Of a DNA stretch of 64,000 nucleotides, positions 17,235 to 25,913 are shown piece by piece. The notes under the pieces were generated by a model that saw only the letters and a list, made by a program, of their open reading frames with translations, was not told where the DNA came from and did not search any database. Numbering within the stretch: the first letter of the stretch is position 1; the number at the start of each line of letters is the position of its first letter. Made by a program: the position numbers and the translations under genes. The stretch comes from Allobosea sp. (GTDB taxonomy: Bacteria; Pseudomonadota; Alphaproteobacteria; Rhizobiales; Beijerinckiaceae), in NCBI RefSeq assembly GCF_030695125.1, contig NZ_JAUYTP010000068.1:1-64000 (forward strand). Reading direction: 5' to 3'.

Positions 17235-17636
17235 ATGGCGAACACAGCCCTGGGCACAGGCGGCAACCTGATGCAGGCGCTCAAGACGCGCATGCACTGG
17301 CACCAGACGCGCCAGAAGGTCCTGGCCGAGAACGTCGCCAACGCCGACAGCCCCGGCTTCCGCCCGATGGAGGTCAAGGCGCCCGCCATCGGCGCCGGTC
17401 CGTCCGGCATCGGGCTCGCCCGCACCAGCGCCGGCCATCTCGATCTGAGCGGCCGCCCCGGCGGCTTCGACAATTCCCGCGCCCAACGCTTCGAGACCAC
17501 GCCCAGCGGCAACGCGGTCAATCTCGAGGACGAGATGATGAAGGTCGCCCAGAACCAGTCGGACTATCAGCTCGCGGCCTCGCTCTACAGCAAGGGCCTC
17601 GGCCTGATGAAGATCGCGATCGGCAAGGGCCGCTGA
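17235..17636 (+). CDS. flgB: Flagellar proximal rod protein FlgB
   Basis: First rod protein, 133 residues, about the family length. The motif QKVLAENVANADSPGFRPME near residues 30-50 is the rod N-terminal signature. The C-terminal half ends with the packing helix DYQLAASLYSKGLGLMKIAIG. ATG 17235 is preceded by GGGAGGGCGG. It leads the rightward operon flgB-flgC-fliE-fliQ-fliR-flhB. Confidence 0.96.
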   Translation: MANTALGTGGNLMQALKTRMHWHQTRQKVLAENVANADSPGFRPMEVKAPAIGAGPSGIGLARTSAGHLDLSGRPGGFDNSRAQRFETTPSGNAVNLEDEMMKVAQNQSDYQLAASLYSKGLGLMKIAIGKGR

Positions 17637-17698
17637 CCGCGCAGACGACGCCCCGGGCATCGCGTCGCTGACGGATCGCACCAGAAGGAACAGGCACA

Positions 17699-18109
17699 AT
17701 GGATCTTCTCAAGAGCATCGCGGTGGCGACGTCGGGGCTGCGCAGCCAGTCCGGCCGCATGCGCGTCATCTCCGAGAACGTGGCCAACGCCGATTCGGGC
17801 CCCGAGCGCCCCGGCGCCGACCCCTATCGCCGCAAGATTCCGACCTTCCAGCGTCGCTTCGACCGCGAGCTCGACGCGCAGGTCGTCGACATGGGCCGCG
17901 TCCAGCGCGACCAGAGCGCCTTCCGCGTCAAATACGAACCCGGCAACCCCACCGCCGACGCGGCCGGCAATGTCCGCATGCCCAACGTCAACTCGCTGAT
18001 CGAGACGATGGACATGCGCGAGGCCCAGCGCAGCTATGAAGCCAACCTCAACCTGATCTCGTCGACGCGCCGGATGATCCAGCGCACCATCGACATCCTG
18101 CGCGCTTAA
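17699..18109 (+). CDS. flgC: Flagellar proximal rod protein FlgC
   Basis: Rod protein of 136 residues. The N-terminal motif is RVISENVANADSGPERPGAD, and the family signature YEPGNPTADAAGNVRMPNVN lies at about residues 79-98. The C-terminal helix MREAQRSYEANLNLISSTRRM completes the rod fold. It lies 62 bases after flgB, with AGAAGGAA before the start. Confidence 0.97.
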   Translation: MDLLKSIAVATSGLRSQSGRMRVISENVANADSGPERPGADPYRRKIPTFQRRFDRELDAQVVDMGRVQRDQSAFRVKYEPGNPTADAAGNVRMPNVNSLIETMDMREAQRSYEANLNLISSTRRMIQRTIDILRA

Positions 18110-18123
18110 GGGAGCTGCTCGCC

Positions 18124-18447
18124 ATGGCCACGCCAAGCTTCGCCGCCGGCGCCTATGCCTCGATCCAGGGAATGGGCGCGGGCAATCTGCTCCGCAAGCC
18201 GCTCGCCTCGACCGGCGCCGAATCCGGCAATACGGACTTCTCCGCCCTCGTCGGCAAGGCGCTCGAAGCCACCGCCGATGCCGGCCGCAAATCCGATGCG
18301 CAGGCGGCCTCGGTGGCGATGGGGCGCGCCGACGTGGTCGACGTCGTCACCGCCGTCGCGGAGAGCGAGGCCGCCATCGAGACGCTGGTGGCGGTGCGCG
18401 ACCGGGTGATCGCGGCTTACGAAGAAATCATGCGGATGCCGGTGTGA
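18124..18447 (+). CDS. fliE: Hook-basal body protein FliE
   Basis: A 107-residue adaptor joining the MS-ring and export gate to the proximal rod. The second half has the FliE pattern (DVVDVVTAVAESEAAIETLVAVRDRVIAAY) ending EEIMRMPV. ATG 18124 follows AAGGGAGC. The spacing of 14 bases from flgC indicates co-transcription. Confidence 0.95.
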   Translation: MATPSFAAGAYASIQGMGAGNLLRKPLASTGAESGNTDFSALVGKALEATADAGRKSDAQAASVAMGRADVVDVVTAVAESEAAIETLVAVRDRVIAAYEEIMRMPV

Positions 18448-18469
18448 CGCGGCAGTTGAGGATAAGACC

Positions 18470-18736
18470 ATGACATCCGGAGCCATCCTCGACGTCGCGC
18501 GCGACGGCATCATGGTGTTTCTCAAGGCCGGCGGGCCGCTGATGATGATCGCGCTCGTCGTCGGCCTGGCCGTCTCGCTGATTCAGGCGCTGACCCAGAT
18601 CCAGGAACAGACGCTGGTCTATGTCCCGAAGATTCTGGCGGTCTTCGCCGGGCTGATGCTGTTTCTGCCATTCATGGGAGACGCGCTGGCGGGTTATATG
18701 GGACGGGTCGCCGTCCGAATCGCCACGGGCGAATGA
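18470..18736 (+). CDS. fliQ: Flagellar export gate protein FliQ
   Basis: Small inner-membrane protein of 88 residues with two membrane helices (GPLMMIALVVGLAVSLIQAL and VPKILAVFAGLMLFLPFMG). The motif LIQALTQIQEQTLVYVPK between them is diagnostic of FliQ. It lies 22 bases after fliE. The stop overlaps a possible upstream fliR start at 18733. Confidence 0.96.
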   Translation: MTSGAILDVARDGIMVFLKAGGPLMMIALVVGLAVSLIQALTQIQEQTLVYVPKILAVFAGLMLFLPFMGDALAGYMGRVAVRIATGE

Positions 18737-18816
18737 GCCTGCCGCTGCAAAGCCTCGTCCTCTGCGCGGGACCGGCCCAGTGGCGCCCCGATCGGCGACG
18801 AGGTTCCGGCAGCCCG

Positions 18817-19575
18817 ATGCAGATCGCGATCCTGCCCGAAATCAGCGCCGTCTTCGTGCTCGTCTTCGCGCGGGTCGGCACGCTCGTCATGCTGATGCCG
18901 GGCATCGGCGAGCGCTTCATCTTCTCGCGGGCGCGGCTGTCGCTGGCCTTCTTCATCGCGCTGCTGATGGTGCCGATGGCGCGCCCGCTCCTGCAATTGC
19001 CGCCGGGCCTGTCGGGGCTGGTCGGCCTGCTTCTCGGCGAGGTGCTGATCGGGCTCGTCATCGGCGTCTGCGCCCGCTTCGTCATGGCCTGCCTGCAGAC
19101 CGCCGGCACGCTCGTCGCCCAGACCATGGGGCTGGGCTTCGCGATGACGGTCGATCCGACCGGCGGCACCCAGAACCCCTCCATCGGCAACCTGCTCACC
19201 ATGCTCGGCATCACCCTGATCCTGGCCAGCGACCTGCACCATGTCGCCATCGTCGCGATCCATGAGAGCTATCGCGTGCTGCCGCCCGGCGGCATGCCGG
19301 AGATCGGCGACGTCATGATGCTGGCGGTGCGCGCCGCCGCGCAGGGTTTTGCCCTTGCGGTGCAGATCTCGGCGCCCTTCATCGTCTTCGGCCTGCTCTT
19401 CAATCTCGGGCTCGGCGTGCTCGCCCGCATGATGCCGCAGCTCCAGGTCTTCTTCCTCGCGGTCCCGGCCTCGATCCTGGGCGGCATGCTGGTGCTGTTT
19501 GCCGTCGTCGGCGTGATGATGAGCGTCTTCCTCGCCGATCTCGGCGCCTTCCTGCGCCAGTTCGCCGGCAACTGA
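18817..19575 (+). CDS. fliR: Flagellar export gate protein FliR
   Basis: Polytopic export-gate protein with about six hydrophobic segments. It starts MQIAILPEISAVFVLVFARVG as the family does and includes QTMGLGFAMTVDPTGG and ILGGMLVLFAVVGVMMSVFL. From ATG 18817 it has 252 residues, the usual size. An ATG at 18733 overlapping the fliQ stop would add 28 polar residues; coupling makes that possible, but the family N-terminus favours 18817. flhB begins 7 bases after its stop. Confidence 0.93.
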   Translation: MQIAILPEISAVFVLVFARVGTLVMLMPGIGERFIFSRARLSLAFFIALLMVPMARPLLQLPPGLSGLVGLLLGEVLIGLVIGVCARFVMACLQTAGTLVAQTMGLGFAMTVDPTGGTQNPSIGNLLTMLGITLILASDLHHVAIVAIHESYRVLPPGGMPEIGDVMMLAVRAAAQGFALAVQISAPFIVFGLLFNLGLGVLARMMPQLQVFFLAVPASILGGMLVLFAVVGVMMSVFLADLGAFLRQFAGN

Positions 19576-19582
19576 GGGCGCC

Positions 19583-20650
19583 ATGTCGGAGGAAGCCGAG
19601 AACGACGACAGAACAGAAGACCCGACCCAGCGAAAGCTCGATCAGGCGACCGAGAAGGGCGACATTCCCCGATCGCAGGAGATCGGAACCTTCTTCGTGC
19701 TCTGCGGCTTCACCCTGGCGCTGCTCGTCGGCGCCGGCTGGTCGGCCCGCGACGCCGCCCTGTCCCTGCGCAGCTTCCTGATGAACGCCCATCAGGTGCC
19801 CTCCGACGGATCCGCCTTCGCCAATGTCGCCAGCAAGGGCATGATGACCGGCTTTGCCGCGCTCGGCCTGCCCTTCGCCTTCATCCTCGTCGCGGCGCTG
19901 GTGGGCGCGCTGATCCAGCACAAGCCGCTCTGGACCCTCGACCCGCTGAGCCCGAAATTCAGCCGCATCTCGCCCATGGCCGGCGCCAAGCGGATGTTCG
20001 GCAAGGAAGCCTGGGTCAATTTCGCCAAGGGCCTCGCCAAGACCGGGCTCGTCGGCGCCGTGCTGTGGTTCACGCTCTGGGCCGAACACGACCGGCTCGA
20101 GGGCTTCGCGCAGATGAACGTCTCGGCCCTGCTGCCGGCGACGCTGGTTCTCGCGATCAAGCTCATGGCTGCCGCACTCGCGCTGTTCGCGGTGATCGCG
20201 CTCGGCGATTTCGGCTGGCAGCGCTTCTCCTGGTACCAGCGCCAGAAGATGACCAAGCAGGAGCTCAAGGACGAGTACAAGAACTCGGAAGGCAATCCCG
20301 AGATCAAGGCCAAGCTCCGCCAGATCCGGATGCAGCGCGCCCGCAAGCGCATGATGGCGGCCGTGCCCAAGGCGACGGTCATCATCACCAACCCGACCCA
20401 CTATGCCGTGGCGCTCAAATACGAGCCCGGCATGGCCGCTCCGCTCTGCCTCGCCAAGGGCGTCGATGCTCTCGCCCTGAAGATCCGCGAGGTCGCCGGC
20501 GAGCACAGCGTCCCGATCGTCGAGAACGTGCCCCTGGCGCGCGCGCTGTATGCCAGCGTCGAGATCGACGCAGAAATTCCTGTCGAACACTACCAGGCCG
20601 TGGCCGAAGTCATCGGATACGTCTTGCGCCTGAAGCGCCGGCGCGCCTAA
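19583..20650 (+). CDS. flhB: Flagellar export switch protein FlhB
   Basis: Export-gate protein that switches substrate from rod/hook to filament type. The acidic start (EDPTQRKLDQATEKGDIPRSQEI) is typical. Four membrane helices are followed by the cytoplasmic domain with autocleavage motif NPTH at about residues 270-273 (VIITNPTHYAVALKY). At 355 residues it is normal. It is the last gene of the flgB operon. The C-terminus ends in basic residues (RLKRRRA). Confidence 0.97.
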   Translation: MSEEAENDDRTEDPTQRKLDQATEKGDIPRSQEIGTFFVLCGFTLALLVGAGWSARDAALSLRSFLMNAHQVPSDGSAFANVASKGMMTGFAALGLPFAFILVAALVGALIQHKPLWTLDPLSPKFSRISPMAGAKRMFGKEAWVNFAKGLAKTGLVGAVLWFTLWAEHDRLEGFAQMNVSALLPATLVLAIKLMAAALALFAVIALGDFGWQRFSWYQRQKMTKQELKDEYKNSEGNPEIKAKLRQIRMQRARKRMMAAVPKATVIITNPTHYAVALKYEPGMAAPLCLAKGVDALALKIREVAGEHSVPIVENVPLARALYASVEIDAEIPVEHYQAVAEVIGYVLRLKRRRA

Positions 20651-20671
20651 CTCGCTGCAGCGTGATGCCGG

Positions 20672-20706
20672 GACGGCGCGAACCGGTTTTCGGCTCTCAT
20701 CATGCG
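20672..20706. repeat. Fragment of a GAACCGGTTTTCGG-type dispersed element
   Basis: GCGAACCGGTTTTCGGCT followed by a stretch with CATCATGCGTCAGATTCTAG. A related segment (ATGCGGTTTTCGGCT) lies at 33964-33978. Elements of this style are common between genes in Hyphomicrobiales. Confidence 0.4.
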
Positions 20707-20772
20707 TCAGATTCTAGCGCGCATCGCTCCCCTTAGGAGCGGCGCGGCGGCAACGGGACGGATCACACCGCA

Positions 20773-23271
20773 ATGGGCGGCACCACGACTGCGATCGATC
20801 GCTCCGACAAGCCGGGCCATATCGGCGTCATCCTGCTCGTCGCGGGGTTGCTCGTCGGCGCCGCGGTCGCGCTCGGCTTCATCGCCAATGAATGGGCCCA
20901 GCCGCTGATTCTCGGCCTGCTGGCGCTGCTGTCGGTCGTCGGCGTCTTCGGCCTCTTCGCCTTCGCCATCGGCCTGATCCAGTTCTCCGGCCGCGCCGCC
21001 CGCAACGACCTGACCAAGGCGATCGTCGACCGCGCCGACGAGGGCGTCGTCGTCACCGAGGGCGAGACCGCGATCGTCTACGCCAACGAGGCCTATCTGG
21101 CTCTGGCCGGCGCGAAGGGCGCCAGCGACCTGCGCCCGGTCGGCAGCCTGTTCACCGGCCGCGCCGAGGTCTCCGAGGCGATCTACCGCCTCGCCACCGC
21201 CGCCCGCGAGAACCGCAAGCTCGCCGAGGAAATCCGGCTCGAGCCCGCGCTGAACGGCCGCGGCGCCGTCGGCTGGTACCGCATCAAGGTCTCGCCCGTG
21301 CGTCGCGACGGCAAGTCCGCGACGCTCTGGTCGGTCTCCGACGTCACGCCCGAGCGCGAGCGCCAGGAGAACGCCTTCCAGGAGCTCCAGCACGCGATCG
21401 ACTATCTCGACCATGCGCCGGCCGGCTTCGTCTCGATCGATGCCGATGGCGAGGTCTCCTATCTCAACGCCACGCTCTCGGGCTGGCTCGATTTCGACCT
21501 CGCCCGCTTCGGCTCAGGGGGCTTGCATCTCGACGACATCGCCACGCCCGGCGCCGCGGCCCTCGTCCAGGCCATTCGCGGCCATCCCGGCGATGTCCGC
21601 ATCGAGGTGCTCGACGTCGATCTCAAGCGCCGCAACGGCGCGCCTTTGCCCGTGCGCCTGCATCACCAGGTCGCCTTCGGCAGCGACGGCCGCGCCGGCT
21701 CCTCGCGCACGCTGGTTCTGAACCGCGCGCCGGGCGAGGTCGGCACGGATGGCGGCAGCGAGGCCGAGATCCGCTTCGCCCGCTTCTTCCACTCGACGCC
21801 GATGGCGATCGCCACCGTCGACCGCAACGGCGCGATCCTGCGCGCCAACGCCGCCTTCGCCCGGCTGACACAGGCCGGCCCGCAGCCCACCACGATCCAC
21901 GATCTCGTCGCCGTCGGCGGCGGGCTCGACCGGGCGCTGACCGAGGCGATGGAGGGCCGCTCCGAGATCACCCCGCTCGACCTGACGCTGGCGACCGACG
22001 AGGCCCGCTCGGCCCGGCTCTATCTCTCCCCCGTGGCTGCGACCGAGGATGGCGACGGCGAACGCGCCATCATCTACGCGCTGGAGACCACCGCCGAGCG
22101 CAAGCTCAAGGACAACATCGACCAGGCCCAGAAGATGCAGGCCGTCGGCCAGCTCGCCGGCGGCATCGCGCACGACTTCAACAACGTGCTGCAGGTGATC
22201 ATCAACGCCTCGGAGTTCCTGCTGGCGAGCCACCGCCCGACGGACCCCTCCTTCCCCGACATCATGCAGATCAAGCAGAACGCCTACCGCGCCGCGGCGC
22301 TGGTGCGGCAGCTACTCGCCTTCTCGCGCCGCCAGACGCTGCGCCCGCAGGTGCTGGAGCTCGGCGACGTGCTGTCGGATCTTTCGCTGATGCTGAAGCG
22401 CGTCGTCGCCGACAAGGTCACGCTCGACGTCCGCCAGGGCCGCGACCTCTGGCCGGTCAAGGCCGATCTCGGCCAGCTCGAGCAGGTCATCGTCAACCTC
22501 GCGGTCAACGCCCGCGACGCCATGGCCGATGGCGGCAAGCTCACTGTGCGCACCCGCAATGTCGAGCGCGCCGACTGCGCGGGCTTCGCCCATGCCGCCC
22601 TGCCGGCCGACGACTATGTCCTGCTCGAGGTCGAGGATTCCGGCACTGGCATCGCGCCCGAGCATCTCGACAAGATCTTCGAGCCGTTCTTCACCACCAA
22701 GGAGGTCGGCAAGGGCACGGGGCTGGGCCTCTCCATGGTCTATGGCATCGTCAAGCAGACCGGCGGCTTCGTCTTCTGCGACTCCGTCGTCGGCCGCGGC
22801 ACGATCTTCCGCATCTTCCTGCCCCGCCATGTCCCCAGCGAGGAGGAGATCGCTGCCGAGGCCGCGATCAAGGAGGCGCCCAAGAAGGTCGCCGCCGACC
22901 ACACCGGCGCCGGAATCATCCTGCTGGTCGAGGACGAGGACGCGGTCCGCGCGCTCAACGCCCGCATGCTGGTCTCGCGCGGCTACACCGTCCACGAGGC
23001 GGCCTCGGGCGTCGAGGCGCTCGACATCTTCCTCGCCCATGACGGCCAGATCGACCTCGTCGTCTCCGACGTGGTCATGCCGGAGATGGACGGCCCGACG
23101 CTGCTCGGCGAGCTGCGCCAGCGCAACCCCGCCACCAAGGTCGTCTTCGTCTCCGGCTATGCCGAGGAAGCCTTCCGCAAGAACCTGCCCGAGGGCGAGG
23201 ATTTCCAGTTCCTGCCCAAGCCCTTCACGATGAAGCAGCTCGTCGAGACGGTGAAGGCGGCGATGGGGTGA
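20773..23271 (+). CDS. cckA: Hybrid histidine kinase CckA
   Basis: An 832-residue membrane hybrid kinase. Two membrane helices (about 17-70) are followed by PAS-like regions (about 80-440). The HisKA box [14 protein letters not shown] has its His near residue 467. The ATPase domain has N-, G1- and G2-type boxes ([50 protein letters not shown]). The C-terminal receiver carries [12 protein letters not shown], phosphoacceptor Asp near 766. CckA feeds phosphate through ChpT to CtrA, and CtrA-type boxes lie before several flagellar operons here. The gene lies downstream of flhB and upstream of recA/alaS. Confidence 0.9.
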   Translation: MGGTTTAIDRSDKPGHIGVILLVAGLLVGAAVALGFIANEWAQPLILGLLALLSVVGVFGLFAFAIGLIQFSGRAARNDLTKAIVDRADEGVVVTEGETAIVYANEAYLALAGAKGASDLRPVGSLFTGRAEVSEAIYRLATAARENRKLAEEIRLEPALNGRGAVGWYRIKVSPVRRDGKSATLWSVSDVTPERERQENAFQELQHAIDYLDHAPAGFVSIDADGEVSYLNATLSGWLDFDLARFGSGGLHLDDIATPGAAALVQAIRGHPGDVRIEVLDVDLKRRNGAPLPVRLHHQVAFGSDGRAGSSRTLVLNRAPGEVGTDGGSEAEIRFARFFHSTPMAIATVDRNGAILRANAAFARLTQAGPQPTTIHDLVAVGGGLDRALTEAMEGRSEITPLDLTLATDEARSARLYLSPVAATEDGDGERAIIYALETTAERKLKDNIDQAQKMQAVGQLAGGIAHDFNNVLQVIINASEFLLASHRPTDPSFPDIMQIKQNAYRAAALVRQLLAFSRRQTLRPQVLELGDVLSDLSLMLKRVVADKVTLDVRQGRDLWPVKADLGQLEQVIVNLAVNARDAMADGGKLTVRTRNVERADCAGFAHAALPADDYVLLEVEDSGTGIAPEHLDKIFEPFFTTKEVGKGTGLGLSMVYGIVKQTGGFVFCDSVVGRGTIFRIFLPRHVPSEEEIAAEAAIKEAPKKVAADHTGAGIILLVEDEDAVRALNARMLVSRGYTVHEAASGVEALDIFLAHDGQIDLVVSDVVMPEMDGPTLLGELRQRNPATKVVFVSGYAEEAFRKNLPEGEDFQFLPKPFTMKQLVETVKAAMG

Positions 23272-23277
23272 AGTTCC

Positions 23278-24306
23278 TCAGCCGAGCGCGTCGGCCAGCG
23301 ACAGGCGCACATGCCCGTCCCGCCCGGTAATCGCGGGCGCCGCCAGCATCGCGTTGAGCACCGCCTCCTGCGTCGCTTCAGTGGCGGCCCGGAACGGGAG
23401 GTCGATCCGGCTCTCGTTGAGCATGGTCAGCGGCAGGAGATCGGCAGCCTCGTGATGGGCGATGCGCCCCGCCGTGCTGAACGCCACGGCGATGTCGCCG
23501 CTGCCATGGCCCCAGAAGGCCCCCAGCCGCGCCAGACCCGCGCCGCAGCGTCGTGCCACCCGGGTCAGCTGGCGTGACTCCAGCGGCAGATCCGTCGCCA
23601 GAACGATGATGACCGAGCCGCGCTCCGGCGTTGCAGACCCAGCAGCCGGCGGCACGGGCCGGCGCCCATCCGGCAGGACCAGATCGCCGGCATTGCCGAA
23701 ATTGGCGAGCACGAGCACGCCGAGCGTAAAGTCGCGCCCGCCCAGCCGCATCAGCCGCGAGGCCGTGCCGATGCCGCCCTTGAAGCCGAAGGCGCTCATC
23801 CCAGAGCCGGCGCCGACCGAGCCCTCGGCGACCGGCCCGCCCGTCGCGGCATCCAGCGCGGCATGGGCGTCGGCCTCGGTCAGGGCCCGCGCGCGGATGT
23901 CGGAGAGAAACCCGTCATTGCATTCCAGTACCAGCGGATTGACCGTGCCCGTTTCGCGCCCGATGTCGGCGTTGTCCGCCAGGGCCCGGCTGACCAGCGC
24001 GTCGAACCCGACGCCGACAGAAAAGGTGTTGCCCAGCAGGATCGGCGTCTCGATCTGGCCGAGTTCCGCAAGCTGCACCAGCCCCACGCTCTTGCCGAAG
24101 CCGTTGATGATGTCGCAGCCCGCCCGCAGCTTGTCGCGAAACAGGTCGCCCTCATGCGGCAACACCGCCGTGAAGCCGGTCAGGACATCGCCCTGGCGCA
24201 GGCTGCGATGCCCGACGTGCACCCCCGCGACATCGGTGATCGCGTTGAGCGGCCCCGGCGGCAGCGTCCCGCAGACCAGACCATAACCGCGTGCGCGCTT
24301 GCTCAA
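23278..24306 (-). CDS. P1-family (DmpA-like) aminopeptidase
   Basis: A member of the DmpA/BapA N-terminal-nucleophile peptidases, about 342 residues. Family motifs are GPLNAITDVAGVHVGH near the start, GAGSGMSAFGFKGGIGTASR in the middle, and ERGSVIIVLATDLPL. In this family the chain cuts itself before a Ser, and the Gly-Ser just before VIIVLATD is the expected site, leaving Ser as nucleophile. DmpA-type enzymes release N-terminal D- or L-amino acids or beta-peptides; the substrate here is unknown. I prefer TTG 24306 because AAAGGGG lies about 9 bases upstream; GTG 24315 is the alternative. It is convergent with cckA (6 bases) and divergent from recA. Confidence 0.85.
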   Translation of the reverse strand: MSKRARGYGLVCGTLPPGPLNAITDVAGVHVGHRSLRQGDVLTGFTAVLPHEGDLFRDKLRAGCDIINGFGKSVGLVQLAELGQIETPILLGNTFSVGVGFDALVSRALADNADIGRETGTVNPLVLECNDGFLSDIRARALTEADAHAALDAATGGPVAEGSVGAGSGMSAFGFKGGIGTASRLMRLGGRDFTLGVLVLANFGNAGDLVLPDGRRPVPPAAGSATPERGSVIIVLATDLPLESRQLTRVARRCGAGLARLGAFWGHGSGDIAVAFSTAGRIAHHEAADLLPLTMLNESRIDLPFRAATEATQEAVLNAMLAAPAITGRDGHVRLSLADALG

Positions 24307-24372
24307 TACCGTCACCCCTTTGAAGCCAGCCTGGCCGCCAGCGCCCCCGCGAGACCGGGCCGTCAACAACTC

Positions 24373-24389
24373 CTGACATCTCCTGTCAG
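24373..24389. promoter_or_regulatory. Inverted repeat CTGACA-N5-TGTCAG
   Basis: A perfect six-base inverted repeat in the divergent region between the P1 peptidase and recA, 15 bases from the LexA box. It may be an operator or a leader hairpin for the peptidase. Confidence 0.35.
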
Positions 24390-24403
24390 CAAGCATTGCG
24401 CGA

Positions 24404-24418
24404 GAACAAAAAAAGAAC
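24404..24418. promoter_or_regulatory. LexA (SOS) box of recA
   Basis: GAAC, seven A residues, GAAC. The alphaproteobacterial LexA site is the direct repeat GTTC-N7-GTTC, of which this is the exact reverse complement. It lies 86 bases before the recA start. A further GAAC at 24429 is out of spacing. Confidence 0.85.
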
Positions 24419-24504
24419 TTGCCCGCGAGAACAAACCATGACCAATCTTGGCCATCGGCGCGGATTGAGATGTCCCCGCGCCCCTGCCATAAGGAGCGCG
24501 AATC

Positions 24505-25590
24505 GTGAGTCAGGCGAATCTGAAACTGGTGGAAGGGTCCTCGATGGACAAGGCCAAGGCGCTGGATGCGGCGCTCTCGCAGATCGAGCGCGCCTTCGGC
24601 AAGGGCTCGATCATGCGCCTGGGCAAGAACCAGCAGGCGATCGAGATCGAGACGATTTCGACCGGCTCGCTCGGCCTCGACATCGCGCTCGGCGTCGGCG
24701 GCCTGCCGCGCGGCCGCGTCATCGAGATCTACGGTCCTGAATCCTCCGGCAAGACCACGCTGGCGCTCCACACCATCGCCGAGGCCCAGAAGAAGGGCGG
24801 CGTCTGCGCCTTCGTCGATGCCGAGCACGCGCTCGATCCGGTCTATGCCCGCAAGCTCGGCGTCAATCTCGACGACCTGCTGATCTCCCAGCCCGACACC
24901 GGCGAGCAGGCGCTCGAGATCACCGACACCCTCGTCCGCTCCGGCGCGATCGACGTGCTGGTCGTCGACTCGGTCGCAGCCCTCACCCCGCGCGCCGAGA
25001 TCGAGGGCGAGATGGGCGACGTCCAGCCCGGCCTCCAGGCCCGCCTGATGAGCCAGGCCCTGCGCAAGCTGACCGCGTCGATCTCGCGCTCGAACTGCAT
25101 GGTCATCTTCATCAACCAGATCCGCATGAAGATCGGCGTGATGTACGGCTCGCCGGAGACCACGACCGGCGGCAACGCGCTGAAGTTCTACGCCTCCGTG
25201 CGCCTCGACATCCGCCGCGTCGCGACGCTGAAGGACCGCGAGGAGGCCACCGGCAACCAGGTCCGCGTCAAGGTCGTCAAGAACAAGGTCGCGCCGCCCT
25301 TCAAGCAGGTCGAGTTCGACATCATGTTCGGCGAGGGCATCTCCAAGGTCGGCGAGCTCGTCGATCTCGGCGTCAAGGCCGGCATCGTCGAGAAATCCGG
25401 CGCCTGGTTCTCCTTCGACAGCCAGCGCCTCGGCCAGGGCCGCGAGAATGCCAAGACGTTCCTCAAGGCCAATCCCGAAATGGCCGCCAAGATCGAAGCG
25501 ATGATCCGGCAGAATTCCGGTGTGCTGGCCGATCGCATCCTCGACCAGGCGACGCCCAGCGCCGACGATCTCGACGAGGGCGAGGCCTGA
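24505..25590 (+). CDS. recA: Recombinase RecA
   Basis: DNA strand-exchange protein and SOS co-protease, 361 residues. The core begins [24 protein letters not shown]; Walker A GPESSGKT is at about 77-84, and the L2 region [20 protein letters not shown] is intact. The acidic C-terminus ([10 protein letters not shown]) is typical. GTG 24505 follows TAAGGAG; ATG 24544 is an internal alternative that would still give a full core. Expression is expected to be LexA-controlled through the box at 24404-24418. Confidence 0.98.
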   Translation: MSQANLKLVEGSSMDKAKALDAALSQIERAFGKGSIMRLGKNQQAIEIETISTGSLGLDIALGVGGLPRGRVIEIYGPESSGKTTLALHTIAEAQKKGGVCAFVDAEHALDPVYARKLGVNLDDLLISQPDTGEQALEITDTLVRSGAIDVLVVDSVAALTPRAEIEGEMGDVQPGLQARLMSQALRKLTASISRSNCMVIFINQIRMKIGVMYGSPETTTGGNALKFYASVRLDIRRVATLKDREEATGNQVRVKVVKNKVAPPFKQVEFDIMFGEGISKVGELVDLGVKAGIVEKSGAWFSFDSQRLGQGRENAKTFLKANPEMAAKIEAMIRQNSGVLADRILDQATPSADDLDEGEA

Positions 25591-25622
25591 GCGCAGGCTC
25601 CGGCTGGCGGCGACATCCTCGC

Positions 25623-25730
25623 CGTCATCCCGGACGCAGCGAAGCGAAGATCCGGGATCCATTCCCGAGCATTGATCGGAAAGGTTCCGGAATGGACCCC
25701 GGGTCTCCCTCCGATCGCCCGGGATGACGG
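25623..25730. repeat. Dispersed palindromic intergenic repeat
   Basis: It begins CGTCATCCCGGACGCAGCGAAGCG and ends CGATCGCCCGGGATGACGG, with an inner GGTTCCGGAATGGA block. The copy at 32446-32560 shares the outer arms and the inner ATCGGAAAGG(T/C)TCCGGAATGGA segment. Confidence 0.85.
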
Positions 25731-25761
25731 CAGGTTTGGCTGGAATGATGTGGACGGCGAC

Positions 25762-25792
25762 ACGGGCGGCTCTCGGGCCGTCCGTTTGCGTT
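25762..25792 (+). terminator. Probable terminator after recA
   Basis: ACGGGCGGC (25762-25770) pairs with GCCGTCCGT (25776-25784) with one G-T wobble, followed by TTGCGTTT. The T-run is interrupted, so strength is uncertain. Confidence 0.45.
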
Positions 25793-25913
25793 TGCGCACA
25801 AGGTGTTGAGCCACGCGCCTCTCTCGACAGCGGCATGTCGCCTGACTAGAACGCTTGGAAACCGCCGGTCTTGGGCCCGGACGGCAGCCCAATAGCCAAG
25901 AGTTCGAACAGCG

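Larger units (their letters stand above)
25591..25913. other. recA-alaS intergenic region
   Basis: No gene is supported. It contains a full copy of the dispersed palindromic repeat (25623-25730), a probable terminator (25762-25792) and the alaS leader. No leader peptide or T-box-like structure was recognisable before alaS. Confidence 0.6.

Noticed and set aside
24429-24432. Third GAAC as a second LexA site
   Set aside because: Spacing to the previous GAAC is ten bases rather than seven.
24307-25836. N-terminal extension of the P1 peptidase frame through antisense of recA
   Set aside because: The family N-terminus and ribosome site place the start at 24306 or 24315; the extension is antisense to recA and its promoter.
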